Source: Stemphylium vesicarium (Eukaryota; Ascomycota; Dothideomycetes; Pleosporales; Pleosporaceae). Taken from it: a stretch of DNA of 64,000 nt. The stretch is from assembly GCA_004380135.1 (NCBI GenBank), contig QXCR01000124.1, positions 1 through 64,000 on the forward strand. Reading direction: 5' to 3'. How positions within the stretch are numbered: position 1 is the first letter of the stretch; every line of letters begins with the position of its first letter. Of the stretch, positions 1 to 10,400 are shown piece by piece. The translations under genes and the position numbers were made by a program. The notes under the pieces were generated by a model. The model saw nothing but the letters and a program-made list of their open reading frames with translations, did not search any database and was not told the DNA's origin.

Positions 1-202
1 ATGGGCGGAAAGAGGCCTGCTAACGAGTATGCATTTGCTCCTATGTACAGAATAAGAAAGGTAGAGAAAAGAAGTGTAGGTGTCCTCCTTCGTACGGTAC
101 TTATCCTTTGCGCTACCTCTACGCTAGCGTTCCGCGCTAGCCTAAAGTAAGAAGGTAGCAGTACTTAGGCGTAGCCCTTTACAGATCCTGCAAAACGCTG
201 AC

Positions 203-516
203 TGTCAGCAGTCACGTGACCGATCACTGCGCCAAGGACTATCGCTAGGAGCGATCACGACTACCGCAACTATCGCTAGGAGTCATGCCCTACTATCGTT
301 AGGAGTCACTATAACTATTATATAAGTATATAGCTACTAAATAGCGCACTCTTATAGTTACTATATTTAACTTTAAAATCTAAGAATTAGTACTTAATTC
401 TTAAATTTTTAAGTTATTTATTAATCTTTATATCGTACTTAACTTATCTCGTCTATTACGCGCCTAGCTTATTCCTAAGAACCAACCCTAGGACCCTCTA
501 AGGACGGACCGTCACA
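203..516 (+). repeat. LTR copy, RIP-degraded (plus orientation)
   Basis: Positions about 341-515 match the reverse complement of 11548-11720 base for base over long runs, with only scattered, mostly C/T or G/A differences, so this is an inverted second copy of the LTR at 11548-11957. The 3' end reads GGACGGACCGTCACA, ending in CA as LTRs do. The 5' limit is uncertain: a TGTCAGC at 203 resembles an internal part of the other copy. Within it, 'actatcgctaggag' recurs three times between 239 and 306. I see no target-site duplication here, and the boundary upstream of 295 is weak. Confidence 0.65.
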
Positions 517-1449
517 TTAAGGCGGCCGTTTATCTTAGTAGGCACCTATTTAGATTAGCTAAGACGCAGCGCTTATAGAATACCTTAATTACTTATTAAA
601 GTGCATCCACCCTAATTACTAGCAGAGTAATACTCATAGCGGCGATGTTCTGACTTCTTACACATCTTCTTCTACTTGATAACGCTCTAAGCGCAGCGCG
701 TGTAGGTCGCAACTAAAGCGACTTAATTAGCGCGCTTTTTAAGATCGCTAAACGCGAATAGGCGAGTACTACGTAAGTAGGATTTCTTAATATACTTAGG
801 ATTTAGATAATAAACTATAATAAAGTATAGAGCGTGCGCTAAAGATACGTTAGAGGAGTATAATAATATTATTATAGTAGTATTAAGTAAGAAATTAAGG
901 ATAAAAAGTTTCTATTATAATAATATATAATAAATAGTTACTATAATAAAATTAGTAAATAATAATCTATACTTACTATAAAAATAAAGCTAGCGACCCT
1001 AGAGAGTAAAGTAAATAATATTTAGTACTTACTATAATAATATAAGTAGCGTTTATTACTTCTTCAATCTACATTTACTATAATATCGTCCTAAACAAAC
1101 TAGGGACGCGCGTAATAGTAGTTACAACGGCGGCGTACCGCTGCGGCGCACGTGCGACGCGCGATAGACGGACAGTGTCTGGACACTCTTTTCCTATTTC
1201 TCCCCTTAAGAGTTTTTAGATTTTTATTAAGGCTAAGACTATTAAGAACGCTAATTTAAAAAAGAAGACTCTATAATACTTAGGCTAAAGATATATAGTT
1301 AGATATATTTAGTCTTAATATATTTACTTTTTATACTTATACTTTAGTAAAGATACTTACTTTTAACTTATACTTTGCGTAAGAGAAGATAATTAAGAAT
1401 TATTTTTCTTACTACTACCCCCCTCAGTATAGTAATATAGAGCTATCCC
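517..1449. repeat. AT-rich RIP-degraded DNA, no readable gene
   Basis: The stretch is dominated by TA dinucleotides (ataataatatta and similar) and has no open frame of useful length. It follows the LTR copy directly and could be the decayed interior of that retroelement, but I could not recognise any protein motif in it. Confidence 0.6.
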
Positions 1450-1913
1450 TAGACTGGCAAATGGGTCTAGGTTAGGTTGGGGTTGGGTCGTCTTGGCAGC
1501 GGCTCTAACCCAACCCAACACTAACCTAAGGTGATTAGTAATAGTATAGAGGTAAAGTTAAGTTAGCCTTAAGTAGAGCTAGATATAGGCTAGGCTATAG
1601 TAGAGGTTAGAGTTAGGTTAGTTAAAAATAGCTATAAATTTAGATAGCTACGCTATCTACGCATTATAATAAAGCTATATATATAGAAGTTATAATAAAT
1701 AACTATAATAATATAGAAGCTCTATATAAGCGACTTTTTTAGAGAAGAATAAGATAACCTAACTCTAACCTAGCCTAGCCCCGTGCTAGAGTGGCCCCAC
1801 CCCAACCCCGACCCGGGTTGGTGTACCCCTGACCTAACCCCGACTCTGGTCCTTGCAGCCCATAACCCAACCCCAACCTAGCCCGCGGTTGCCCCAACCC
1901 ATTTGCCAGCCTA
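1450..1913. mobile_element. 464-bp hAT-type MITE with 17-bp TIRs and 8-bp TSD
   Basis: The left end TAGACTGGCAAATGGGT (1450-1466) is the reverse complement of the right end ACCCATTTGCCAGCCTA (1897-1913) apart from one base. Both ends are flanked by the same octamer GCTATCCC (1442-1449 and 1914-1921). An 8-bp target duplication with TAG-starting ends is the hallmark of hAT elements. Subterminal zones are rich in GGTTGGG/CCCAACC words and the middle is AT-rich. No coding sequence is present, so it would need a transposase in trans. Confidence 0.85.
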
Positions 1914-1921
1914 GCTATCCC

Positions 1922-3181
1922 CCACTATTCTATTATAGTGTGAAGCAAATACTATTGCCTACAACTACCCCTTACACATAGGAAAATAATAACCTAGAGT
2001 ATTAAGATAATAACCCTAAGAGGGGAGATAGTATTATAGATAGTAAGTAAAGGCCTATTCTAGATAAAAATATAATATTAGTAACTAATAGTTATATAAA
2101 CTATTGGATAATAATTAGCGCGAGGCGCATAAATTACGTAACTAGTATCCTACTAAGAGAGGGCCTCTAGAAGGCTACTATATAAAGAGAGGCTAGCGCT
2201 CTTTTAAACCTCCTACTTAGTAAGAAAGTATAAGAGGATATAGGACTTAGTAATAAGAATATAAAGATAGAAAGGTTTTATTATTTCTCTTATTATAGTT
2301 AACTCTTATAGTTATATCTCTTACTTAGATTACTAACTAGTTATTTTATTATTTATATAGAATTAAATTATCCTTACTTAAATAGTTATTATCTTACTTA
2401 GTCGCTAGATAACTCTATAGGCCTACCGCCACACAATATCTCGCCTGCCTTAGTACGGACCAGGAATAGAGAAGTATCGCCGAACCTCGTATAACATATT
2501 AGTATGGTTTAGGCACATAGTATAAGTCTAATTTAATTATGTAACTCTAATATTAGATTTATTTTAGTAATAATTAAGATTTAAAAATATGATATTTACT
2601 CTTTAGAGTAGGCTTAATTTAGTTACGCAACCTTAACGCTATACCCGCTTTAATAATAATTGGGCCTAAGCATGCGCGTCCTATAAGTTAGGCAATAGGG
2701 GGGCGGGTTCGCCTTTCTCTGCTGATATCTGCAACGAAGTTGCAGAGAGCGTCGCCGTTGTGTATCTAGACCAGAAGTGTTAACAAGAATGGACACTGAC
2801 ACAGGTACCTTCGATGTTGCGTACCTGAAGTGAGAAACTAGGGTAATGTTCGTAGGAGATGACGGAAGAATATGTATAAGCTGCGGTAACAACGCTGCAA
2901 CATCCACGCAGTCTTTTGGTATCATGTGTGTGTGTTGCGGAACGTTGGCTAGAACATGTCGATGATGTGATGTGAAAGGCAGCGTGAAAAAAGGAGAGTA
3001 TATTCAACGTCGGTATGGCAAGAACACGGTCGTTACCGGGGAGGAAGTACGGTCGGCGGCGGGGGCAAGTACACCCTCAATCCTTCCGTATCTGGCATAA
3101 CTAGGCAGCGGCTATCTAATCAATCCCCATAACAAGGACGTAGTCCCCAGATACAGTCGTGGCATTCCACCAATAGCATAT
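1922..3181. repeat. RIP-like AT-rich DNA grading into unique sequence
   Basis: From 1922 to about 2640 the sequence is TA-rich and has no coding potential. From about 2650 to 3181 base composition returns to normal, but I see no supportable gene. The short frames there lack codon structure or any recognisable motif. This end also serves as the 3' flank of the minus-strand gene at 3182. Confidence 0.5.
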
Positions 3182-4176
3182 CTAATCGTCAAAGTCTTCC
3201 CATATGTCCACCTCCTCATCCCCCTCGCCATCCCATTCTTCCGAGCTGTCCAAGATTGCAGTCATGAACGCCTCGTCGATGTCGTACAAGTTGACTGCCT
3301 TTGCACTTGACTCTTTCTTCTTGTACTCCTTGACGGCCTTGAACGGCTCCTTCGGGGCCGTCTGAACGACCGACAGACCCGCATATCCGTTATTGAGAGC
3401 AGCGAGTTGTTCAAACTGGCAGAATCCTCTCCACGCGCCGAAGCAGAGTTCGTTGGGCTTCTTACCGGCATGTTCACCGCCACCATCGTACTGTTCTGGG
3501 TTTGCGTAGCGCTTTTCAAAGGTTTCATCGCACGCAACCACATACTTCGCCAGCAGCATCTTCCTGACTGCCTGGAGCTTCTTCTTGGCCTCCGCCGTGC
3601 CGATGTCTTTGTTGTAGATCTGATCCCATGCGAGTACATCGCCATCGCCGTACCCTGTGGGTCTTTCTTGAAGTCCGCAACCCAGACGGGTTGGCGCTCG
3701 TTGTATTCGAGATCCTCGAATGTCTTACCGGCGTTGACATCCGCAGCTGACCATGCGCAGATCACTTCGGCTACCCTGGGGTAGATGAACGTGTTCATCA
3801 CTAGGCTCAGGTACCGCGCCTGTCTATTCATCAACGACTTTCGGGCCAACAGGAACTTCTCTAAGGCCGTGTTGTCGGTTCCAATGGCCCGGGGGAGGTG
3901 GACGATGTCGTTGTCAGTCAACTCGTGGTTGAGAACTTAGGCGGCCTTTGCTGCCGCGACCATGGACAAGTTCTTCGATTCGTCTGATGCGTCGTCGTCG
4001 TGCTTCGCGACACCGAGGCTGGGCTTCATCCATTCGGCTTCGTTGGCCCACACAATAGTATACGGGGGCAACGCGTCTTTGTTGTCCTTGCTGTTTTTCG
4101 GCCTTTTGGTGACGCACCCGCTCTTGACCTTGTCGCGCACAAGCTTCGCGGCGTCGAGGATTTTGGAAGTCTTCAT
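3182..4176 (-). pseudogene. Unknown small gene with an in-frame TAA (probable pseudogene)
   Basis: The start ATG is at 4176 (MKTSKILDAAKL), after a CA-rich leader typical of fungal 5' UTRs. The first exon runs 4176-3729 and the second 3654-3182. A canonical intron (GTAAGA...CCCACAG, 3655-3728) joins the two frames, so no frameshift is needed. Inside exon 1 the frame is interrupted by TAA at 3937-3939, with coding-like protein on both sides. A CAA to TAA transition is the C-to-T change RIP makes, and the gene abuts a RIP-affected repeat block. Without the stop the protein would be about 306 residues with an acidic tail (DGEGDEEVDIWEDFDD). I do not recognise the family. A sequencing error or a second unrecognised intron could also explain the stop. 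Confidence 0.6.
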
Positions 4177-4628
4177 GGTGGTGTAAAAGAAGAAGTGGTT
4201 GTGGTAGTTGTAATGGTTGTGGGTGGTCGTTGATGAGCGAAATAGTGTCAGACAGTCAGGCGGAGGTAGAGTCGAGGTGACGCACGCTTTCCCATCGTCA
4301 CCTTCGAACACGCGCATAACGCAGCACAAGAACTGTATGGCGGAGTGTCACCGGAGGTCCGCTGCTCTCCGCTTGCTGTCCACAGACCTCCGTAGCCCTC
4401 CGCAGGCCTCCACAGTCCTCCGCAACTATTGTCATGGTGCTAGACGCTAAAAGACGATGCTCATGCGCGGAAGCTATGAGGTTGCTAGTGATAAAAGATT
4501 TGAGACTCTCGCTGTAGGTAGCAGGCTACCTACTTCCTATGCTCATGTATTTGCCTGCAAGCTGCACGCATCAACCTGTGAAACGGAATCGGTGTCATCA
4601 GAAAGTATACAGTGGTCACGACACCCTC
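4177..4628. other. Intergenic: promoter of the gene at 3182 and 3' flank of the GIY-YIG gene
   Basis: The stretch contains CCTCCG-rich short repeats near 4340-4430 (gacctccg, gccctccg, gcctccac), probably part of a pyrimidine/purine-rich promoter. I see nothing else. Confidence 0.5.
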
Positions 4629-6489
4629 CTACATTGTTCGCCGAGGACTCTTCCTCTTCTGCGAACCGCGTTGCATACCCCTACTCTTCCTTCGAGGCTT
4701 CTGATTAGCCACGTCTTGAGGCAGTGGCTCACACATCTTCTCGAGGGAAGCGAGCATCTCAGGCTTGAGCATCCACTCCCCCGACTCATCGTCCTGCTCA
4801 TAAGGCTCTTGCAAGATCCACTTCCGCCACTTCTTCATAACCTTGACTACATGCCCTTCACTTACCTGGAACCATTCCTTGTGTAGCTTACCACAACCGT
4901 CGCACTGTCTTCGCAGTCTACACTCCTTCAGCTCAGTGTGTATGAGCTGCTCGACGCGGTGCATATGTGGCATCATCACCTGACTCTCTACACTGGAGTG
5001 ATAATCGTGCTGGTGCTTGCATTTCGCATTCCAATCCTTGAGTCGCTTGGCCAAATCTTTGGTGTACCCGATCTTCACCATGCCAAAGAATGCCTTGTCC
5101 CAGAAGAGGTAAACGTAACCCGGAGTCAGATCTTTGGTACTCAATGGGGAGGCGGCCTTCTCGTGAAGAGCCGAAAAAATGGAAAGTCCCCTGGTCTTTT
5201 TTGGTTCATAAGTTCTGAACCCTGAGGAGGGGGAGAAGCGGACGTTTGTCTCAACTGTTGGCAACTTGGACATGGGCTTCAATTCCCGCTTGAGCTTTGT
5301 AGGTGGCTTGGATTTCGTCGCAATGATGGTAGTTCGAGCAACATGATCGTTGGGAGCGTCTGGGTCACTAATCGTGTTGACCCATTGCGCAAGAGTAGAA
5401 TGGTCCAGTGCCGTCATTCGTGTCGTGCCTTCAAGCTTGCTGCGCAGTTGCGATATCCTGGATCCAGCCTTGAGCTGTGTCAACGCCGTATGTTGATGCC
5501 TGATGCACATGACTGACTGCACAATCGTCTCGATATTGCGAAGCATACCGCAGTAGCCCTCTTGTCTGTTGCACTTCGAGACATTCTTCACAGCGCTAAT
5601 AGCATCAATACGCGACCCCCTAGGCTTTGCCTCAGAATTGCATCGCGTAGAGGGGCTTTTTACGAGAGATGCGGCGCAGCAGCCAGGAGCGCTGGCCAGC
5701 CTTGCATGAAGATCGTGTGGTACGAGCTGTTCTAGCAGCTTCGAGAACTTGCTGTCCAAAGGCGGATGGATGCGACCTTGGGGAGATGTAACGAGGCTTG
5801 TCTCTCTGTGGATAGCGGTACGTGTAAATGAAGCGACTGATGTGGTGGAGGCTGTCTTGGAACGTGTTCGCGAACTGACACTGGTATCTTGCGTGAATAC
5901 GAACGTGGGGTTACTGTTGTATTTGATGGTAGCAGCTGCGACGCTTGCCTTGGAGACTGTGATGTGCAAGTCAGATTTGATCGCTATCAGCTTTAAAATG
6001 TCTTAACGTACTCTCTTCAAGCACCAACGTGAGGCCTCGGAACAACTTCGGTTGGAAGGGGTCATCCTGTGCCGCTGTCCCCTTTTCCTGGAAAAAGGGC
6101 TGCTGAATCGCTGGAGTCACTCCAACGCCGAAAATAGGCTTGGAAATTGGGGTGAGAAGTAGCTTTTTGGAAAAATCAGGGGGTGTTGGGGGGGTCAAAG
6201 GTGTCAGGATACTTCGTGGAGAGGCGCTGGTTGTCCGCTTGGTGGGCGTCTCGGGTAGATCCCACATGTCGTTGAAGCCTGCCGGAGACGACGTAGTAGA
6301 GACTGTCGATGCTGGTGACAACCAGGAGAATTTCTTTGGGTCCAGTACGGGTAGCACATCGCGGCTATTCTTCTCTGAGATCGGTGTGGGTTGGAACGTA
6401 GCGCAGGGCTTCTGAGCAGTATCATACCCAGACTTGGGTATCCGCAGAACGCCTGACTGGATGCTAAGATCTTCAGTAGCGAATGTCAT
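4629..6489 (-). CDS. GIY-YIG / T5orf172-domain DNA-binding protein
   Basis: Two exons, 6489-6012 and 5956-4629, encode 601 aa. The 55-bp intron (GTACGT...CACAG) splits a codon 1+2 and keeps frame. The N-terminal 430 residues are low complexity, rich in Ser, Thr and Pro. Residues about 436-545 match the T5orf172 / Meiotically up-regulated gene 113 type of GIY-YIG fold: GYVYLFWD, then VKIGYTKDLAKRLKDW, a central His-rich helix and a zinc-like CDGCGKLHKEWF segment. The C-terminus is strongly basic (KPRRKSRGMQRGSQKRKS), consistent with nuclear localisation. Such proteins are numerous in fungi and their role is poorly known. I infer nucleic-acid binding but do not claim nuclease activity. The start was chosen as the first ATG in the frame that follows an in-frame non-coding-looking leader. 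Confidence 0.8.
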
Positions 6490-8052
6490 GATGATAGCTC
6501 TGCGAAGACACTGGGTGGTGTGAATGATAGGAAAAAGGCAGGAATCTATAGCCGAAGGGATGAGATGGATGGATGAATGATTGTTGCCAGCAGAAGCTGA
6601 GTCCATGCTAGTTATATCCTCAGCCTCACGGAGCCAAGTGCATTGCCTGCGACCACCACACCTACCTATCTCGCTGAAACCTTTAAGGTACTGCGATGTC
6701 AGCCTCAGTCGTTGCAGTGGCATGATACCAGAAGCGCATGGGCTGCGGCTACGTCCATCCGCGTAGACATATTACCATGATGGGCAGGTGTAATCGCCTC
6801 CCAAACATCCATGAATGACTCGAGGACAAGATGGATTCGCAACCATGAGGCTTGTGAGTTTTGGATCTTTGGTGGCTGCATGACCCGTGCCGCAGAGCCG
6901 CAGGTGGTTGCCTTGCTCAGCCTACCCCAACCACTGAGTGCGGGGGCTCATCGTTGAGGGCCCTTATCGGGACCGAATCTTGACTTTGATCTTTTCAACA
7001 TATAGGTCGATTTCCAAAAGCATATCTGGTGCAGGTGATCAAAGACTGGAAAATGGACCAAGGACCTCTGAATTGCACCTGTTCGCGATGATTAAGGTAG
7101 CATTTTGGCCCCAGGAAGAAACAGTGCTTCGAAACCCCTCGCGTAATATGTCGCCGAGTACACTGTAATTCTAGCTGTTTGCACGCGCCATCTTCAGCTC
7201 GTATCGTGTTGAAAGCATTCCTACCATTTGCCGTCTTTCGACTAAGACGTGGGGTTTGAAACAAACGTCGTGATCTCGCCGTGGACCGTGCTGAAGAGCG
7301 GGCCGTCGGCGAACCTCACACAGGCGATACACATCGAGGAAATGCAGATTGAGCGGCATATGAAGCATCGGTAGGCATGTTGACAGATTTCCTGAAACAA
7401 AGATAGATGCAGTGTGGTCCGTGAGTAAGTCGTGCTGAGTGAAAGCGAAAGCGAGGGGGGATGGAGGTTTGTTGTTTTCGTTGACGCGTCGTTGGCGCGT
7501 GCGGGCCGCCACGTGGGACGGCAACCGCCGCCCGCGGGCGAACCGGCTGTCTGCGGCCGATACCGTAGCTCCTGTCAATCTCGAGCGTCACTGCTATCGT
7601 CGCGACACTACCTGACCTCGAAATACAAGTTATGCTCTCGATTCACACCAACCGTATCAGCGATTTCTCCGGTGCCGATGTCAAGTGTCGGTGAGTCCAA
7701 CCGAGCCCAATCCTTCTCCAACATTCCTCTCCTGCAACTTGTGGGGCAGGTACGACGATGAGGAGATACGTTACGTATAGGCCCCGATCGTAGAAATCTC
7801 CCCTTTTACCTATCTGCAGCTTCGGTCTGATGAATACCCCTGCGTAGGATGTTATACCGCTGCAATTCCCTTCTGCCGCATCCAAAACTCCTCTGCCGAG
7901 GCTCTCGCGACCAGCACTATCCAGAATCATGCAGGCATAGTTGTCAACAATCAAGCCAATCCAAGCTGAGGCGTCAGATAAGATTGCTCGTTTTTTAAGG
8001 GCATTAGCTTAAATTATTAAAGCTAATAAGCTAAGATTATAAGCTTAATTAA
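6490..8052. other. Intergenic, no supported gene
   Basis: Composition is normal up to about 7975, then TA-rich. Several 75-135-codon frames occur on both strands (for example minus 7643-7975, protein-like, with WIGLIVDNYACMILD near its start), but none has a recognised motif or a convincing start. The minus frame at 7643-7975 stops dead at the edge of the repeat island and could be a gene fragment. Confidence 0.4.
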
Positions 8053-8171
8053 TGTCAGGCCGGGTAAGGCCAGATGACGATATATACTATCCTGCACCAT
8101 GATCAGTAGTTCACTGATTATATGTACCTTTTTGGTTGCATGGCGTAGTGGTGCAGGGCTGCGTCCTGACA
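8053..8171. mobile_element. 119-bp foldback MITE-like insertion with 5-bp TSD
   Basis: The ends TGTCAGG (8053-8059) and CCTGACA (8165-8171) are perfect inverted repeats flanked by ATTAA on both sides (8048-8052 and 8172-8176). Inside are nested inverted repeats: CCTGCACCA (8091-8099) with TGGTGCAGG (8149-8157), and ATCAGT (8102-8107) with ACTGAT (8113-8118). The whole insert could fold on itself. It is much less TA-rich than the DNA around it, which suggests a later arrival. The superfamily is unclear. Confidence 0.6.
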
Positions 8172-8239
8172 ATTAAGGCTTAATTAATTAGCTTAATAAC
8201 CTATACTAGCGCTAGCCTTAGTGTTAAGTTTTATCCTAA

Positions 8240-8652
8240 GTCGCTAGCCCGCACAAAAGCTCTATATTGTCGTCGTCTGCTGCCTCCTCCTGTACTACCT
8301 CGTCGTCGCCTCTAAGGCTAGCTCTTTGCCACCGTCGTACGCACTGTATTGCCGCTAGAAGTTGAGGTCCTAAACGTCGTCGTCGCGGCTCTAAGAGGTC
8401 GCCTAGCTTACTAAATAGGCGCTCACACTTATAGCTTAACGCTAGGATAGAGAGTACGTTAAGCGTAAGCTTACTAAGGCTAGAGTAATAATTACGCCTA
8501 CTTAACTAGTACTTAATAGGGTTATTTACGTGTTCTATACTTTTCTTAGCTACTAGCTTACTACGCTTCTACCTCTTAAACTCGTTCTTATTAGTAGTAA
8601 GGCTATTAGTGGTACTAGAGTTAAGTATACTATTAATCGCGTCGTCTATATC
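8240..8652 (-). mobile_element. hAT transposase remnant (C-terminal dimerisation domain), RIP-damaged
   Basis: Read on the minus strand in one frame, the stretch gives the hAT C-terminal signature: NPIKY, then YSSLSKLTLNVLSILA, then CERLFSKLGDLLEPRRR and IQCVRRWQRA, ending in an acidic tail. Two in-frame TAG codons (8569-8571 and 8506-8508) stand where hAT proteins usually have Trp, as expected for TGG to TAG by RIP-type G-to-A change. The 5' part is missing and ends at the LTR boundary near 8653. The element is dead. Confidence 0.8.
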
Positions 8653-8869
8653 TGTGAACGGTCTGTAGGCACTGTATTCCAGCTACCTAACCCAGATGCT
8701 ATTTACAGTCAAGATAAGGAGAAAGAGAGATAGGTGATCCGCCATCTCATGTTGCTTGTGTTCGCGCACGGTCCACGTGCTGCTAAGGCAAGGTGAGGGA
8801 CCGAAGGGAAGGAAGTGACTAGGCCGGCAGCCTAGTCATGTGACTCGGGCTCAGCCCGTTACACTAACA
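8653..8869 (-). repeat. Solo-LTR-like sequence (minus orientation)
   Basis: On the minus strand the piece begins TGTTAGTGTAACGGGCTGAG (or TGTAACGGGC six bases later) and ends ACCGTTCACA, so it has TG...CA ends like an LTR. It contains the palindrome CTAGGCTGCCGGCCTAG near the start. I could not find matching target-site duplications: one side is hAT transposase and the other a LysM gene, so it may mark a rearrangement breakpoint rather than a clean insertion. Confidence 0.5.
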
Positions 8870-9195
8870 ACAATTAGAATCCGTCGGCCAAGGATGATTG
8901 TAGCGGAATCAAGGTTGGTAATTCATACTGTGTTGGTGCTACTGGAGCAACGCCTACAACAAAGCCTGCAACTACAACAACATCAGCTGGCAACGGGATT
9001 CAGACTCATCAACCTACACAACCTGGGATGGTGACCAACTGCAAGAAGTTCCATTATGTAGCTGACAACGTTACCTGTGGCCAGATCATCAGCTACCAGA
9101 AGATCACTCTTGCTGACTTTGTCAAGTGGAACTCTGGTGTTGGCTCTGATTGCAGAAACATGTGGGCTAGAACCAACGTATGCGTTGGGGTGTGA
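8869..9195 (+). pseudogene. Truncated LysM-domain gene (effector-like), 5' end lost
   Basis: One frame ending in TGA at 9193-9195 encodes the end of one LysM domain (NPSAKDDCSGIKVGNSYCVG), a Thr/Pro-rich linker (TPTTKPATTTT) and a complete second LysM domain from NCKKFHYVADNVTCGQI through ITLADFVKWNSGVGSDC to VCVGV. The Cys pattern and the W-N-P/W-N-S words are those of fungal secreted LysM proteins, which bind chitin. The frame has a TAG at 8875-8877 directly before NPS, where these domains normally carry Trp. Upstream, the sequence ends at an LTR, so signal peptide and start are gone. Chitin binding is family knowledge; this copy should be non-functional. Confidence 0.8.
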
Positions 9196-10400
9196 GGTAG
9201 CCTCTGGTTTCCGGAAAGTTGGGTTCAAGATCATGTACATCTATTGGATTTGCTATATTCATCGGTCTACGTACTTGAGTCTAGGAGACATTCCACTTGC
9301 ATCTTCTCATCATGTAGTCTGAATAATCATCTATAATCTTATTAGGACTACTACCTAAATGCTTAGAAGAGGAAAGGGTGATCGCGACACGCCGCAGTGT
9401 TCATCTCTCCACATGAAAATTTAGCTTTGAGGGGTGGACCCTGGTGCAAAGTGACAGGATCTCGTTCCGCAACCATACCAGTAGATTTTCAAGGGAAACG
9501 CTGCTGCATCGATCAAGAGCTTCAACAGCACAAAGATATGACGGTTCATGAGGTAGGGACATTCAGGTGCCACGTGGTGGAGAGATGGTTCCTCCTGCTC
9601 CTGAGCAGCACCTGCTGCACCTATCGCGATCATAGATACGTCATGTCAACAGACCATCGTAATAGCCCTATATAAGGCTACCACGATAGCTACATAGACA
9701 CACAAGAAGACATCTACTTTTGTATGACACTCTTCTCTCACAGCTTACACTTCTACAAAAGACACAAAAAATACCTCTAGTATTTGCGGCTGCAACTCTC
9801 TATGGCCCAAACCCATTTTGCATCCAGATTGTTCGCAAGCCCCGACAAGTCCACCATTATCACCACTAGACCGATGCTGACGGAGATATTACGATATCGA
9901 TACCGGAAGAGACGCTCCGAGGGCTAGAACTAGTTTGGAACTTTTAGCTTTTGGCGTGGAGAAGGTGTATGTGTCTACAGAGCACTTCAGTGCTATACTA
10001 CGCTCATTCTTCTATCTTCAGACATACACAACAGCAGTGTTAACAGTCCCACATATGAATAACGCATATGCTGACAAGGATAGTCTCGGTCAAGATGTCA
10101 GAGCAGCAGGACCTGTCACGGTTTGGGGTCTCTACTGCTCCTGTTCTTCCCCTCCTCGCAACTACTCACCTTAGCGAGCTACGCCTATCTAGGCTAGCCT
10201 TGTTGACGGTCACTCACCTACATAAACTTTCCATAGCATCTACAATGTAACCTAAGTTCAATCCTTCAATTCTTCCTGCACGCAATCCTTGACCGGACCT
10301 CAGCCTTCTTCTAATCCATGATGTGATTATCGTCCTCTAAGTACTACTCGGAAATCGCTTCTTCCACTATCTAGCATCCACACTAGCATTGCGGAACCAC
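9196..10400. other. Island DNA with promoter/LTR-like blocks, no gene supported
   Basis: A TATA-like cctatataaggc lies at 9667-9678, followed by an A/C-rich leader-like stretch, but no credible open frame follows. The block AGTTCAATCCTTCAATTCTTCCT (23 bp, 10255-10277) recurs at 11525-11547, where it is interrupted by an LTR. The flanking 80 bp on the left are also alike, so both look like ends of one older repeat family. Confidence 0.45.

Noticed and set aside
1459..1915. TTGGGGTTGGG/CCCAACCC words suggesting interstitial telomere repeats
   Set aside because: They lie inside inverted ends with an 8-bp target duplication, so they are subterminal sequence of a hAT MITE. The fungal telomere repeat TTAGGG is not present in tandem.
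3640..3740. Apparent frameshift in the minus-strand gene at 3182-4176
   Set aside because: A canonical 74-bp intron (GTAAGA...CCCACAG, 3655-3728) joins the two frames exactly, so no frameshift is needed there. The TAA at 3937 remains unexplained.
7171..7591. Overlapping minus-strand frames of 91 and 135 codons
   Set aside because: Arg/Pro-rich out-of-frame character, with each frame a shadow of the other; no recognisable protein.
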